64,000 bases of DNA from Bacteroidales bacterium (GTDB lineage: Bacteria > Bacteroidota > Bacteroidia > Bacteroidales > Lentimicrobiaceae): positions 319,435-383,434 of the forward strand of contig JADIZB010000038.1 of NCBI GenBank assembly GCA_016705005.1, read 5' to 3'. The stretch's first letter is position 1. Every line of letters starts with the position of its first letter. Of the stretch, positions 50,887 through 60,425 are shown piece after piece. The position numbers were made by a program, and so were the translations under genes. The notes beneath the pieces were generated by a model. The model was given only the letters and a program-made list of their open reading frames with translations, searched no databases and was not told the DNA's origin.

Positions 50887-50894
50887 CAAAGATA
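50887..50894 (-). promoter_or_regulatory. Candidate -7 promoter element for the PASTA-T9SS-rluD operon
   Basis: The reverse strand carries TATCTTTG, a perfect TAnnTTTG, 90 bases before the start at 50796. It lies between the two ddl promoter candidates, so the opposing transcripts would overlap. Confidence 0.45.
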
Positions 50895-50911
50895 TAAATA
50901 ATTGACAGGCT

Positions 50912-50940
50912 ACCGAAAAGGCAAATTGTCATTAATTTTG
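50912..50940 (+). promoter_or_regulatory. Proximal promoter candidate for ddl
   Basis: TTG at 50912-50914 and TAATTTTG at 50933-50940 are separated by 18 bases; the ATG is 40 bases later. Confidence 0.5.
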
Positions 50941-50980
50941 CATTTGAGAACAATCAGAAACAATATATTCCAGGCTGAAT

Positions 50981-51982
50981 ATGAAAAAAAACATCGCTCT
51001 GCTTACCGGTGGCTATTCTGAAGAATTTGAAATCTCCGTTAAAAGCGGGAAAGTGGTTGCAGGGCATCTCGACCATAGCCTTTTCAACATCTTCCTGATC
51101 AGGGTGACTGAAAATAAATGGATTCACTATGATGAGGATAACCTTGAATCAGAAGTTAATCTGAATGATTTTACACTTAATATTCACGGGAAAAAGATCA
51201 TTTTTGATGCAGCTCTTATTGTTATTCACGGCACACCGGGCGAAGATGGGAAAATTCAGGGATACCTCGACATGATGAAAGTACCCTACAATACCTGCGG
51301 GAGGGCTACTTCTTCATTAACCTTCAATAAATTCTTCTGTAATGAAGTAGCCGGTAGTTTGGGTGTTCATGTGGCTAAAACCTTTTATCTTCACAAACGG
51401 GATGAAGTCAGGACGGACGAGATCCTGAATTTCACAGGCCTCCCCTGCTTTGTGAAACCCAACAGCAACGGGTCGAGTATTGGCATCTCAAAAGTAAAAC
51501 AAGCGGCTGACCTGCTTCCGGCAATTGAACGGTCATTCAATGTTGATTCAGAAACACTTATACAGCAATTCGTTCCGGGCACTGAGGTTACCTGTGGCAT
51601 CTATGAAAAGAATGGAAAGCTGGTGGTACTTCCGCTGACGCAGATTATCAGTCATAAGGAGTGGTTTGATTATGAAGCCAAATATACAGATGGACTGGCC
51701 GATGAAATCACCCCGGCACCCATCGGCGAAACCCTGGCTGCAGAGTGCCGTGAAATTTCGGCGATGCTTTACAGGAAACTGAATTGCCGGGGGATCGTCC
51801 GCTTCGACTATATTCTTACTGAGCCTTCATTTACAGATGGCAGCAGGTTCTTCTTTCTGGAAGTAAACACCATTCCCGGATTATCTGAAGCCAGCATCGT
51901 ACCCCGCCAGGCTGCCAGTGTCGGCATCAGCCTGAAGCAATTGTTTACCGATGTTCTCAATGAAACAATGAACCATTACTAG
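50981..51982 (+). CDS. ddl: D-alanine--D-alanine ligase
   Basis: Ddl uses ATP to join two D-alanines for the peptidoglycan stem. ALLTGGYSEEFEISVKSG near residues 6-23 is the N-terminal motif. VIHGTPGEDGKIQGYLDMMKVPYN and FVKPNSNGSSIGISKVK are ATP-grasp parts. FFLEVNTIPGLSEASIVPRQAASVGI near 290-315 carries the final metal-binding Glu and Asn. The length of 333 is normal. It stands alone on the forward strand, divergent from the PASTA operon. Two candidate promoters precede it. Confidence 0.94.
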   Translation: MKKNIALLTGGYSEEFEISVKSGKVVAGHLDHSLFNIFLIRVTENKWIHYDEDNLESEVNLNDFTLNIHGKKIIFDAALIVIHGTPGEDGKIQGYLDMMKVPYNTCGRATSSLTFNKFFCNEVAGSLGVHVAKTFYLHKRDEVRTDEILNFTGLPCFVKPNSNGSSIGISKVKQAADLLPAIERSFNVDSETLIQQFVPGTEVTCGIYEKNGKLVVLPLTQIISHKEWFDYEAKYTDGLADEITPAPIGETLAAECREISAMLYRKLNCRGIVRFDYILTEPSFTDGSRFFFLEVNTIPGLSEASIVPRQAASVGISLKQLFTDVLNETMNHY

Positions 51983-52122
51983 ATTGGAGTTTCATACTAC
52001 AATCACAGATACATGGTCTCCTTCCCTTTAATATCCTTTTCCTGATCTGATTCCCAGGGTTACAGTTCACCTCTGTTATCTTTCGTTTGACATACCTTAT
52101 CGGTCGGTTCACACTATATCGG

Positions 52123-52153
52123 TTTCCCATGGCTGCTGACCGGTATATCTTTG
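52123..52153 (+). promoter_or_regulatory. Candidate promoter for the small secreted protein gene
   Basis: TTTC at 52123-52126 and TATCTTTG at 52146-52153 are separated by 19 bases. The -7 box matches perfectly and the -33 element differs at one position. The leader to the ATG at 52200 is about 40 bases. Confidence 0.5.
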
Positions 52154-52199
52154 CTTCATCAACAGAAAAACAACCGATAATAACTTAAAAAACAAAGCC

Positions 52200-52532
52200 A
52201 TGAAAACATTATTTTTCTCTTCAGCCATCGCCCTGATGATGATGCTCAACCTCACTGCAAAGGCAGAAGGTACCAGGGTATCAAACAATACACAGGTTCA
52301 GATTTTCCAGACAAACAAGCAGAGTGTGGATGTTTATGTCGCCAAAGCAGCAGGAGATCTTGTAAAAATTAAAATTTACAGTGAATCGGGAACTCAATTG
52401 ATGACAGCCCGGGTTAAAAAACAGAAAACAAGGTACATCCGTTTTCATCTGAATGAGCTTCCTGAAGGCAACTACAAGATAAGTGTTGAAAAAGACAATC
52501 AGGTATTGTCGAGCCTGGAGGTTTCAAAATAA
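52200..52532 (+). CDS. Small secreted beta-sandwich protein, T9SS-domain-like
   Basis: The 110-residue protein has a signal peptide (LFFSSAIALMMMLNLTAKA). The mature 85-residue part is beta-rich (VQIFQTNKQSVDVYVAKAAG, LVKIKIYSESGTQLMTARV, HLNELPEGNYKISVEKDNQ). It closely recalls the shape of a T9SS C-terminal sorting domain or a DUF3244-like domain standing alone. It sits 199 bases ahead of the LytS-type kinase gene and may be a target or part of that system. Function unknown. Confidence 0.6.
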   Translation: MKTLFFSSAIALMMMLNLTAKAEGTRVSNNTQVQIFQTNKQSVDVYVAKAAGDLVKIKIYSESGTQLMTARVKKQKTRYIRFHLNELPEGNYKISVEKDNQVLSSLEVSK

Positions 52533-52702
52533 ATTCAGACAAAAAAGCCGGTTTACCATGAGAAGCACGATGGCATTTGCAGGAAACATTTCACCAGCAT
52601 CAGTAAGCGTCGGAATATTTTCCGGCGCTTTTATGAATGATGGGAATGAAATCTGCAAAATGCAGTGCAAGGTCACTCACCCGGTTGGAAGTTCCAATTT
52701 AC

Positions 52703-52710
52703 TACCTTTG
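52703..52710 (+). promoter_or_regulatory. -7 promoter element that decides the start of the histidine kinase gene
   Basis: TACCTTTG is a perfect TAnnTTTG, 21 bases before the ATG at 52732. It argues against a longer upstream frame from 52483, which would overlap the preceding gene. Confidence 0.55.
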
Positions 52711-52731
52711 AAGCAACTTATCAGCTTTTCG

Positions 52732-53769
52732 ATGATTTACAGTATTTTCAATAAGCCATTACTGAGGTTGCTTTTTTTTGTCATTCTCAGCTTTCCTTTG
52801 CGGCTCATCCTTGATGTCATGTTCGGACTCGTTTACCGCAATTATGCCCTGATCAGGCCGCTGGAAGAATATCTGGGTTCGGTCATACTTACTGTTCTGA
52901 CCCTTGAATCCGTTCAAGTTGCCAAACGAATGATTGGCAGGCGGTTTCCCTGGGAAAATAACCCGTTGAAACGGCTCTTTATTGAAATCGGAGTCAACAC
53001 ATCAGTATTTTCAGTAGTCATTGTTACTTTGAGTCTGTCAATTAATTTTCTGATCCTCAAAAGCCAGTTAATTATACTTTCGGATGAATTTATCAAAACG
53101 ATCTTTTACCTGATTTTCCTCGTTCAGGGGCCTGCTTTTATTGAATTTGCCGTTTTTCTGCTTCGCAAATGGCAGACAAGCCTGGCCGAAATGGAGAAAT
53201 ACAGGAAAGAAAATGCTGAATATCGTTTCGAAACTTTACGCACCCAGGTAAATCCGCATTTCCTGTTCAACAGTCTGAACACCTTGTCGGGACTTGTTTA
53301 TGAAGACCGGGAAAAAGCTGTCGGATTCATCCGTGAATTATCGGACGTATACAGGTATGTGCTTGATAACCGGAGTCGCGAAACCACTCAACTGAACGAA
53401 GAAATAAAATTCATCAGATCATTTGTCTTTCTCTATCAGCTCAGGTTTGACAATAAACTTAATGTGGAGTTCGATGTTTCTGACAGTGATCTCGGGAGAC
53501 TGATTGCACCGATGACCCTACAGCTATTGGTTGAAAATGCAGTGAAGCATAATGTGATCTCTGTCAGGAAACCTTTGACCATCCATATAAGCACAGAGGA
53601 AGGGAAATATCTTACAGTAAGAAATAATCTGCAAAAAAAAACCACGGAGGTTGTATCATCTGAAATCGGACTGAAGAACATCAGCAGCAGATACGCTTAC
53701 CTGACCACCAAACCAGTTGAAGTAACAGAAACTGAAACAGAATTTATTGTTAAAGTACCTTTAATCTGA
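52732..53769 (+). CDS. LytS-family sensor histidine kinase
   Basis: The roughly 345-residue protein has about four N-terminal membrane helices, then a His_kinase domain of the LytS type. LRTQVNPHFLFNSLNTLSGL near residues 167-186 holds the phosphorylated His. LQLLVENAVKHNV is the N-box, and SEIGLKNISSRYAYL carries the glycine-bearing ATP lid. It should phosphorylate the LytTR regulator that starts 5 bases after its stop. The short membrane part without a large sensor domain suggests sensing inside or near the membrane. Confidence 0.9.
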   Translation: MIYSIFNKPLLRLLFFVILSFPLRLILDVMFGLVYRNYALIRPLEEYLGSVILTVLTLESVQVAKRMIGRRFPWENNPLKRLFIEIGVNTSVFSVVIVTLSLSINFLILKSQLIILSDEFIKTIFYLIFLVQGPAFIEFAVFLLRKWQTSLAEMEKYRKENAEYRFETLRTQVNPHFLFNSLNTLSGLVYEDREKAVGFIRELSDVYRYVLDNRSRETTQLNEEIKFIRSFVFLYQLRFDNKLNVEFDVSDSDLGRLIAPMTLQLLVENAVKHNVISVRKPLTIHISTEEGKYLTVRNNLQKKTTEVVSSEIGLKNISSRYAYLTTKPVEVTETETEFIVKVPLI

Positions 53770-53774
53770 AAGTT

Positions 53775-54545
53775 ATGAATGTACTGATCGTTGAAGATGA
53801 ACCATTTGCCCAGCAGGAGTTGAAACGTCTGCTTTCTGCTACACGCGACGATGTTGTTGTTCTTGATTGTATCGATTCGGTAGAAGATACCATTGACTGG
53901 CTCAGATCAAACAATTTGCCTGACCTGATCTTTCTCGATATTCAGCTTTCTGATGGCCTGAGTTTTGAAATCTTCAGGAAGGAGAAGATTCTTTGTCCTG
54001 TAATTTTTACTACTGCTTATGATGAATATGCCATCCAGGCTTTTAAAGTCAACAGCATCGATTACCTGTTGAAACCAGTCAAACAATCAGATCTTTCTGC
54101 AGCTTTGTCGAAATATGATGAAGTAAAAGCATCCTACCAGGCAAAGGACAAACCTGTTTTCGACTTCAATATGCTGGAACAATTGCTGAACCCTGCGAAA
54201 AAGGAATATAAAGCCCGCTTTATAGCAAGGATCGGGGATCAGATACGGCACATTTCAATTGAAGATGTTGCCTGGTTCTATGCAGAAGATAACGTGGTGT
54301 TTCTTGTCACTAAAACCAACAACCGGTCTATCATTGACTATACCCTTGACCAGGTTTGCCAGCAAATCGATTTGTCTCGGTTTTTCAGACTCAACCGGAG
54401 TTATATAGTTGCCATTCAAAGCATCGGCAAAGTAAACAGGTATTTCAACGGACGTCTCCTCATCGAACTAAGCCCGGCGGCTACTGAACAGGTTTTTGTC
54501 AGCAGGGCCAAAGCCCAGGAATTTATTGAATGGCTCGATAAATAA
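53775..54545 (+). CDS. LytTR-family response regulator
   Basis: The 256-residue regulator has a receiver domain (about 1-120; phosphate-accepting Asp in LIFLDIQLSDG near residue 55; Lys in LLKPVKQ). A LytTR DNA-binding domain covers about 155-250: KARFIARIGDQIRHISIEDVAWFYAEDNV, FFRLNRSYIVAIQSIGKV. It is controlled by the LytS-type kinase encoded upstream. The lipoprotein gene 8 bases downstream is probably part of the same transcript and could be a target. Confidence 0.93.
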   Translation: MNVLIVEDEPFAQQELKRLLSATRDDVVVLDCIDSVEDTIDWLRSNNLPDLIFLDIQLSDGLSFEIFRKEKILCPVIFTTAYDEYAIQAFKVNSIDYLLKPVKQSDLSAALSKYDEVKASYQAKDKPVFDFNMLEQLLNPAKKEYKARFIARIGDQIRHISIEDVAWFYAEDNVVFLVTKTNNRSIIDYTLDQVCQQIDLSRFFRLNRSYIVAIQSIGKVNRYFNGRLLIELSPAATEQVFVSRAKAQEFIEWLDK

Positions 54546-54553
54546 AGAACAAA

Positions 54554-55573
54554 ATGGAAATAAAAAGAAAATTAAGATATACGGCAATTCTCAGCCTATC
54601 GATGCTGATTGCAGGACTTTTCACCTCCTGTTACAACCAGCAGGTGGTTATCGACAAAGTTCCCTTAAACACCCCTGAAGGAACCAGTATTTATATAACC
54701 GGAAATTTCAATAACTGGGATCCCGGTGACCAGAAATATGTGATGAACAGAAATACAGACGGCACCTATTCGATTACATTGCCCAGGGGGGTTGGTGAAC
54801 TTGAATACAAGTTTACACGTGGCGACTGGACGAGTGTTGAAAAGAACGAATGCGGTTACGAGACTGAAAACAGGTCATTGATCTATGGAGAAGATGAGAC
54901 AGTAGTGAACCAGATAAGTTGCTGGGGCGACACACAGCCCATGAACTGTACCCGTACCGTTCTGGTTATTAAAAAATATCCTGCCAATACCCCGAAAGAA
55001 GCACTGATTTACATTGCTTCACAATTTAACAACTGGGATCCGGGAAATCTGAAATATACCCTGAAAAAACATCCGAAAGGATTTTACTACATAAATCTGG
55101 ACAAACAGGGCGAATGCATGGAATTTAAATTCACCCTGGGCGACTGGGAAAGCGTAGAAACCAACAGACACTACACTGATATTGAGAACCGCCGTTTCTG
55201 TTTTGATGGAAGGGATACAATTTTCGTTGAAGTAAACAACTGGAAAAGCATTAAATACCGCAAAACAGGGAAAGTTACTTTCATACTTGAAAAACTCCCT
55301 GCCCTTACAAAAAACGGTGAACAGTTATACATTACCGGCGATTTCAATAACTGGAATCCCGGTGACCCCGGATTTTCATTCAGGACTGACAGCACAGGAA
55401 GAATGTATTATACCCTTGTTTCAGACAAGGAGATGATTTCTTTTAAAATTACCCGTGGTAACTGGAATTCAGTTGAGGTTCTGCCCTCTGGTGACGACAT
55501 TTCAAACCGGACATATATCAATGGTCAGGCCGACAGTGTTTACCTGAAGATTGAGCGATGGAAAGATCGCTGA
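54554..55573 (+). CDS. Lipoprotein with three glycogen-binding-like (CBM20/48-type) repeats
   Basis: The 339-residue protein has a lipoprotein signal ending at Cys26 (LFTSC), so it is likely membrane-anchored. The remainder is three tandem domains of about 90-100 residues (about 33-125, 135-230, 238-335). Each has the pattern [IY]-x-x-x-F-N-N-W-[DN]-P-G-[DN] (residues 50-61, 155-165, 255-266) and a later KFT-x-G-[DN]-W-x-S-[VE] strand. This is the fold signature of CBM20/48 and AMPK glycogen-binding modules. Glycan binding is likely by family; no catalytic domain is attached. Co-expression with the LytTR pair is inferred from the 8-base gap. Confidence 0.78.
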   Translation: MEIKRKLRYTAILSLSMLIAGLFTSCYNQQVVIDKVPLNTPEGTSIYITGNFNNWDPGDQKYVMNRNTDGTYSITLPRGVGELEYKFTRGDWTSVEKNECGYETENRSLIYGEDETVVNQISCWGDTQPMNCTRTVLVIKKYPANTPKEALIYIASQFNNWDPGNLKYTLKKHPKGFYYINLDKQGECMEFKFTLGDWESVETNRHYTDIENRRFCFDGRDTIFVEVNNWKSIKYRKTGKVTFILEKLPALTKNGEQLYITGDFNNWNPGDPGFSFRTDSTGRMYYTLVSDKEMISFKITRGNWNSVEVLPSGDDISNRTYINGQADSVYLKIERWKDR

Positions 55574-55609
55574 TAGTTATATTTACTACCCGTAAATAAT
55601 GATAATGAG

Positions 55610-55646
55610 ACTCCTGAGTCTTTGGCTGCTGCCAGACCTCAGGAGT
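55610..55646 (+). terminator. Hairpin after the three-repeat lipoprotein gene
   Basis: ACTCCTGAG (55610-55618) pairs perfectly with CTCAGGAGT (55638-55646) around a 19-base loop, with a short T stretch after. It is of moderate strength. Confidence 0.55.
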
Positions 55647-55770
55647 TTCCCTTCTGTTTACCATCGCAATTCATCACTTCATCCGGATATTTCAACGGTT
55701 CACCGGTTTTTGCTTTATTCCCTGTTTTGCTTAAATTACTTTTACCTGACAAATTGAATATCAATCAGGT

Positions 55771-56985
55771 ATGAAACCAAACGAGGGAATATCCTACTCT
55801 TTAACTGATCCCGGATCAGACTCAGACAATTATTATGCTGCCATTACCGCGTTTGGTGAATACCTGATTCCTAAAATGGAAGAAGCCTTTGGGGCAATGG
55901 CTGACAGATACATGGATTACCTTCAAAAAGTGAACAGCGGGCAGGTTTCATCACGGGAGGTATATCTTTATGAAAGCCTGATGCTTGGAATATTCTGGAA
56001 TGTTTATGGAGGATTTGCTGCAGGGACTAACCACCGATCGGTCAGGCTAATGAAACAAATGGCTTTATTGCGCACGAAAGGCGGAATAAAACGAAGGGTG
56101 GCTGATATGGTCAGAGCAGGGCTTGGTTTCAGACTTCTGGAGAAACAATCTTTGGCCGGCCGCTTTCTTTTCCCTGATACAACAGGGATGGAGAAACTTA
56201 TTCAGTGGATGCAGAGTACGGGTGAATTCAGAAAGGAAGCTGAAATATTTTCAAACTGGCTCAGGTTTCTCAGGCAGGAAGATGAAACTTTTGCCTTTGT
56301 CAGCATATGCAAAGTAAGAGAGTTTGCACGTTTCTTTGCATCGGAAAGCGATGATTGTCTGGGAGAATACACCCAAAATGTAAATCAATTCCGGCAACAA
56401 ATATTGCTCAACAGACATCTTCGGGAAGATAAAATATCGGTAAATAAACAAAAAGTGGAATACCACCTCAATATGATGGGTGCATTCATCTATAACCGGG
56501 CACTGCAGAGCGATTTTAATAAAAGTAAACGAAAAATCGTATTACTGCCTGCCTGTATGAAAGCAAATCCTCCGGCGGAATGTAAAGCAGAAAAAGCCGG
56601 GCTGGGCGAACATTGCACTGGATGTTCAGGACTTTGCCAGATAAACCACATTACACACCTCGGAAAGAAACATCACTTTACCGTTGAAATTGTCAAACAT
56701 TCTTCGGATATTTCGTTAACCAAAAAATCGATACCTGACGGTTGCGGATTGATTGGTGTAGCTTGTGTTTCTACTGTAATTTCTGGTGGCCTGGAGCTAA
56801 TTCAAAACAAATTTCCGGCCCAATGTGTATTGCTTGATTATTGCGGATGCCGGCACTGGAGTGAAAAAACCATTCCTACATCGCTGAATCTGAACGAATT
56901 GTTGAATCGGGTAAATAACACATCGCTTATTTCGGAAAATCACAGGTTGAAGAATGATCAGAATCAGGATAATATAGCGGCCTGA
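55771..56985 (+). CDS. DUF116 domain protein
   Basis: The 404-residue protein has no signal peptide. Its C-terminal third matches DUF116, a family of metal-site-like proteins: IVLLPACMKANPPAECKAEKAGLGEHCTGCSGLCQINHITHL near residues 255-300. Eight or more cysteines continue to the end (CGLIGVACV, CVLLDYCGCRHW), suggesting an Fe-S or zinc site. The N-terminal part is helical with no known family. It lies 22 bases before a phytoene-desaturase-like FAD gene, so the two are probably one operon acting on the same substrate. TACTTTTA at 55736-55743 may be the -7 box. Confidence 0.75.
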   Translation: MKPNEGISYSLTDPGSDSDNYYAAITAFGEYLIPKMEEAFGAMADRYMDYLQKVNSGQVSSREVYLYESLMLGIFWNVYGGFAAGTNHRSVRLMKQMALLRTKGGIKRRVADMVRAGLGFRLLEKQSLAGRFLFPDTTGMEKLIQWMQSTGEFRKEAEIFSNWLRFLRQEDETFAFVSICKVREFARFFASESDDCLGEYTQNVNQFRQQILLNRHLREDKISVNKQKVEYHLNMMGAFIYNRALQSDFNKSKRKIVLLPACMKANPPAECKAEKAGLGEHCTGCSGLCQINHITHLGKKHHFTVEIVKHSSDISLTKKSIPDGCGLIGVACVSTVISGGLELIQNKFPAQCVLLDYCGCRHWSEKTIPTSLNLNELLNRVNNTSLISENHRLKNDQNQDNIAA

Positions 56986-57007
56986 ATAACTTTCAAGAAT
57001 TTTCCCT

Positions 57008-58517
57008 ATGCCTCAAAAAGTAATCATCATCGGAGCCGGAATAGCCGGACTCAGCACCGGATGCTACCTGCAGATGAATGGATTTGAAACTGAAATCCAT
57101 GAAATGCATAACTTACCGGGAGGGCTTTGTACTTCATGGATCAGGCAAGGCTACACCATCGACGGATGTATCCACTGGCTGGTCGGGTCACGGCCAGGCA
57201 ACAGCCTCTATGATGCATGGAATGAGCTGGTCGATATGAAGAAATTAAATATCTACAACCACGAAATTTACTACCTGATTGAAGATGGTACCGGTAACTC
57301 CATCAGGTTCTATAATAACATTGATAAACTTGAAAAGAGCTGCTGAGCAAAGCACCTGAGGACAAGGTTGTTATTATGGACTACATCACTGCTGCCAGGA
57401 AATTCAGTAAGATGAATATGCCACTTGGTAAACCGATGGAATTATTCACGATTGCCGATGCATTTGAGGCGCTGATAAAAATGGGGCCATATATTGGCAG
57501 ATTAAGGAAATGGTCAAAAGTTTCGATCGTTGATTTTGCAGCCAGGTTTAAAAACCCATTTCTACGGAAAACCATGGAAAATCTTGTTGTTCCGGAGATG
57601 GGCGTCGTTTTTGCAATGATTACAACTGCATGGATGAACAATAAAACAGCCGGTTATCCGATAGGTGGGTCGCTGGAGTTCTCCAGACAAATCGAACAAA
57701 GATATCTTGGCCTTGGTGGTAAAATACATTATAACAGCAGGATAAAAGAAATCCTTACAGCAGAATCCGGAGGTAAAACGACGGCCTGTGGTATTGTGAC
57801 ATCAAACGGGGAAAGTCGAAATGCAACCTATATAGTTTCTGCTGCAGATGGGCACAGCACATTGTTTGAGCTTCTTGGTGGCAGATTCATTGATCAGAAA
57901 ACGGCTGACTTTTACAGGGATGAACTTACATTTCCTTCTTTTTTGTTGCTCTCATTAGGTGTTGGCCGCTTGATTGAATCTGAATCCTCAAGTCTGATTT
58001 TTCCGCTTACAAAGCCTGTTTATATTGATCCTTCCACAACGATCACTGATTTCAACATCAGGATTCACAGCTATGATCCAACATTGGCGCCCAAAGGAAA
58101 GACATTGCTTGAGGCAATGATACCTACCCGGGAAACCGAATACTGGTGTAGTCTGAGAAACAACGATCTGAGCAGATACAAGGCTGAAAAGGACCGGATC
58201 ATCAGTGAAGTAACAACCGGCATGGAAGGCCGGTTCGGGAACATAGGTGAGTACCTTGAAATGAAAGATCTGTCAACTCCCGCCTCCGTTGTAAGGTATA
58301 CCAACAATTGGAAGGGCAGTTTCGAAGGATGGATCATGACCCCTAAAATCGGGTTCTCTCAATTACCAATGAAATCTCCCGGGCTGAACAATTTCTTTAT
58401 GGCGGACACTGGGTCAATCCCGGAGGGGGATTGCCTGCCGCACTCATGACAGGACGTGGGGTCGCAGGACTGATCTGCAGGCATTCAGGCAAGAAATTCA
58501 GGACGATACATTTCTAA
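57008..58517 (+). CDS. Phytoene desaturase-like FAD-dependent oxidoreductase, two one-base frame breaks
   Basis: The dinucleotide motif VIIIGAGIAGLSTGCYLQMNGFETEIHE near residues 5-32 and NLPGGLCTSWIRQGYTIDGCIHWL are the CrtI/retinol saturase-type pattern. The C-terminal part restores GHWVNPGGGLPAAL when repaired. Two breaks occur: at 57340 one G is missing (AAAAGAGC should be AAAAGGAGC, giving KLEKELLSKAPEDK), and near 58402 one G is missing (GGACAC to GGGACAC). With both repaired the protein is 503 residues and continues to a stop at 58517, which is the family's size. Substrate is unknown. The pair with the DUF116 gene is suggestive of lipid or quinone chemistry. Confidence 0.82.
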
Positions 58518-60425
58518 TTTCCCGAAAGCAGAATTTTGGAAGTTTCGCTGTAGCCCTCACTGCTTACATTAATAAAATACAAACCTGCCGAAAGCCCTGA
58601 CAGGTCCAACGAACATAGGCTTTGCCCAAAGCAGAAATCATCAATACTCCTGACAACCATGCCCAGCACATTCATTACGATAATTTTGTTTTTTTGCGAC
58701 ACATTGTTGCCTAAAATAACTTTATACTCCTTACTGTCTGAATCAAACAGAATTACCGGCAATACTTTAATATGATCCTCCCGGATAACACTATATTCAC
58801 CTGTTGCACTGGCAACTGTCAGTTTTACACTGAACTTGCCAACCCTGTCGTAAACAATCCCTGATGGATTGGGATCGGTAGATGTTTCAGGTTTTCCTCC
58901 TTCAAAATACCAGGACCAGCTGACCGGAGTGATGGTTGATAAATCATTGAAATTAACCGAGCGGCCCACTGCTATAATATTGGTATCGGCCTTGAAGTTA
59001 ACAGTAAATGAAATGCCTCCGATACTCACCTGCCCCGTATTCAGGGGATCAAGCCACGGTTGAAGCCGCGTAGAATCGTGAGTTCCGTTCGACTCCCAGG
59101 AGTAAGCCATTTTTCCATAAAAATCAGGGCCGCTCAGGTTGGAGCATCCCGATTCGCCACCGGTTAACTGACCAATTAATCTTCCTTCATTGTCAAATAA
59201 GGGTGAGCCGGAAGAACCACCTTCAGTTACTCCGTGGCCATTCCCTGTTTCAGACCAAACAACCCGGTAATGGGTTCCCGGAACCGATCCCCATTGATCT
59301 GATGTCAGGGTTTGTGTATAAGTTGATATTTTCTTGACATCCCCCGATGGATGATGAATGCCGACACCCGAACCACTCATTTCACCTGATCTGCTCCATC
59401 CGGTGTAAAAGGGTGAATAGTCCACAGGAATCTGATCATGAAGACGTATTAGGTAAAAATCACTCCCGTTGTTATCCTGAGGGGAACTGCTGGCAAGCTT
59501 ACGCGCTCCTGTAAGCGTCTTGTTATCCTCCACCGCAACATCATCGCAACCGGGAGTTTCGTATTCAAAATAGAAAATCCATTGAGAAACGTCATCCGGG
59601 CTTGCATAAGATCCTGAAGAGGCCCTGGCGCAATGGTCAGCTGTCAGAAGCAGTGGCGCATAGTCAGCACCAGTATTGTTCATAATAGTTCCGGTACACC
59701 AGTATGAAGAGTTGCCGTTTTTGACAAGGATCCGAACAACACTTTTTATCTGATTACGCCAGTTATCGCCTTCGCTGCATGCAGCATTCACCTCACAATT
59801 CCCCGACAAGGACTGCTTCGGTGATTTATCGCCGGGAAACTTCATCGGTTTGTATGCGTATAAAACTTCACTGATCCGGAATGACTGGCTACCGGATTTG
59901 TCATCAGAATATGTATTCAATTACAATGCTCCCTTTCACGACTTCGATGGCAAAAAGCCCGTCAGGCTGATTGTTCCGGCTGGTAAATGCCCCGAGAACC
60001 TGCGATTTATCAGCCGAATATACGAACATCACTGACCCTTCCGGAAGGTGAAATTCTGAGAAATACAGACCTAATCCCATTGCTCCGCTGCATCGGATGT
60101 TAGCACACCAGGTTCTGGAGAAACCTCCATTATTAATCAATGTTCCTGAATTATCAACTGTAATATCAACAGGAATATTCACACCCATCCGCTCGGGCAT
60201 TCCGGCTTCATCCGCCTGCTGATCCTGCTTTTGTATTTCAGTCAGATCAGGTGCTGGGAGATCAACTACGAGTCCGTTGTTGATAAACCTTGCAAGGTTA
60301 TGCATTGCTGGCTGTCCACCCTGACTCAGTTGGGCGGTTGATTTATGGTGAAACACAAAAAATATCACAGCAATTATCAGAATAATGGCCCGGTTGACTA
60401 TTCTAGGGAAAAAGTAATGCTTCAT
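58514..60425 (-). CDS. Lysyl endopeptidase-like serine protease with PKD and T9SS sorting domains, one frame break
   Basis: This secreted protein combines an N-terminal domain (60425-59912: signal peptide, then HLPEGSVMFVYSADKS-type beta strands), a trypsin-like S1 domain, a PKD domain (near VSFTVNFKAD...SVNFNDLSTITPVSWSWYFEGG) and a T9SS type A sorting domain (LSGLSAGLYFINVSSEG). The catalytic triad is visible: His in LLLTADHC, Asp in NNGSDFYLIRL and Ser in GGSSGSPLFD, with Cys pairs like Achromobacter lysyl endopeptidase. The frame breaks near 59912, where one base too many or two too few separates IEYIF from the rest. The 3' ends of this gene and the FAD gene overlap by 4 bases. Confidence 0.82.
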
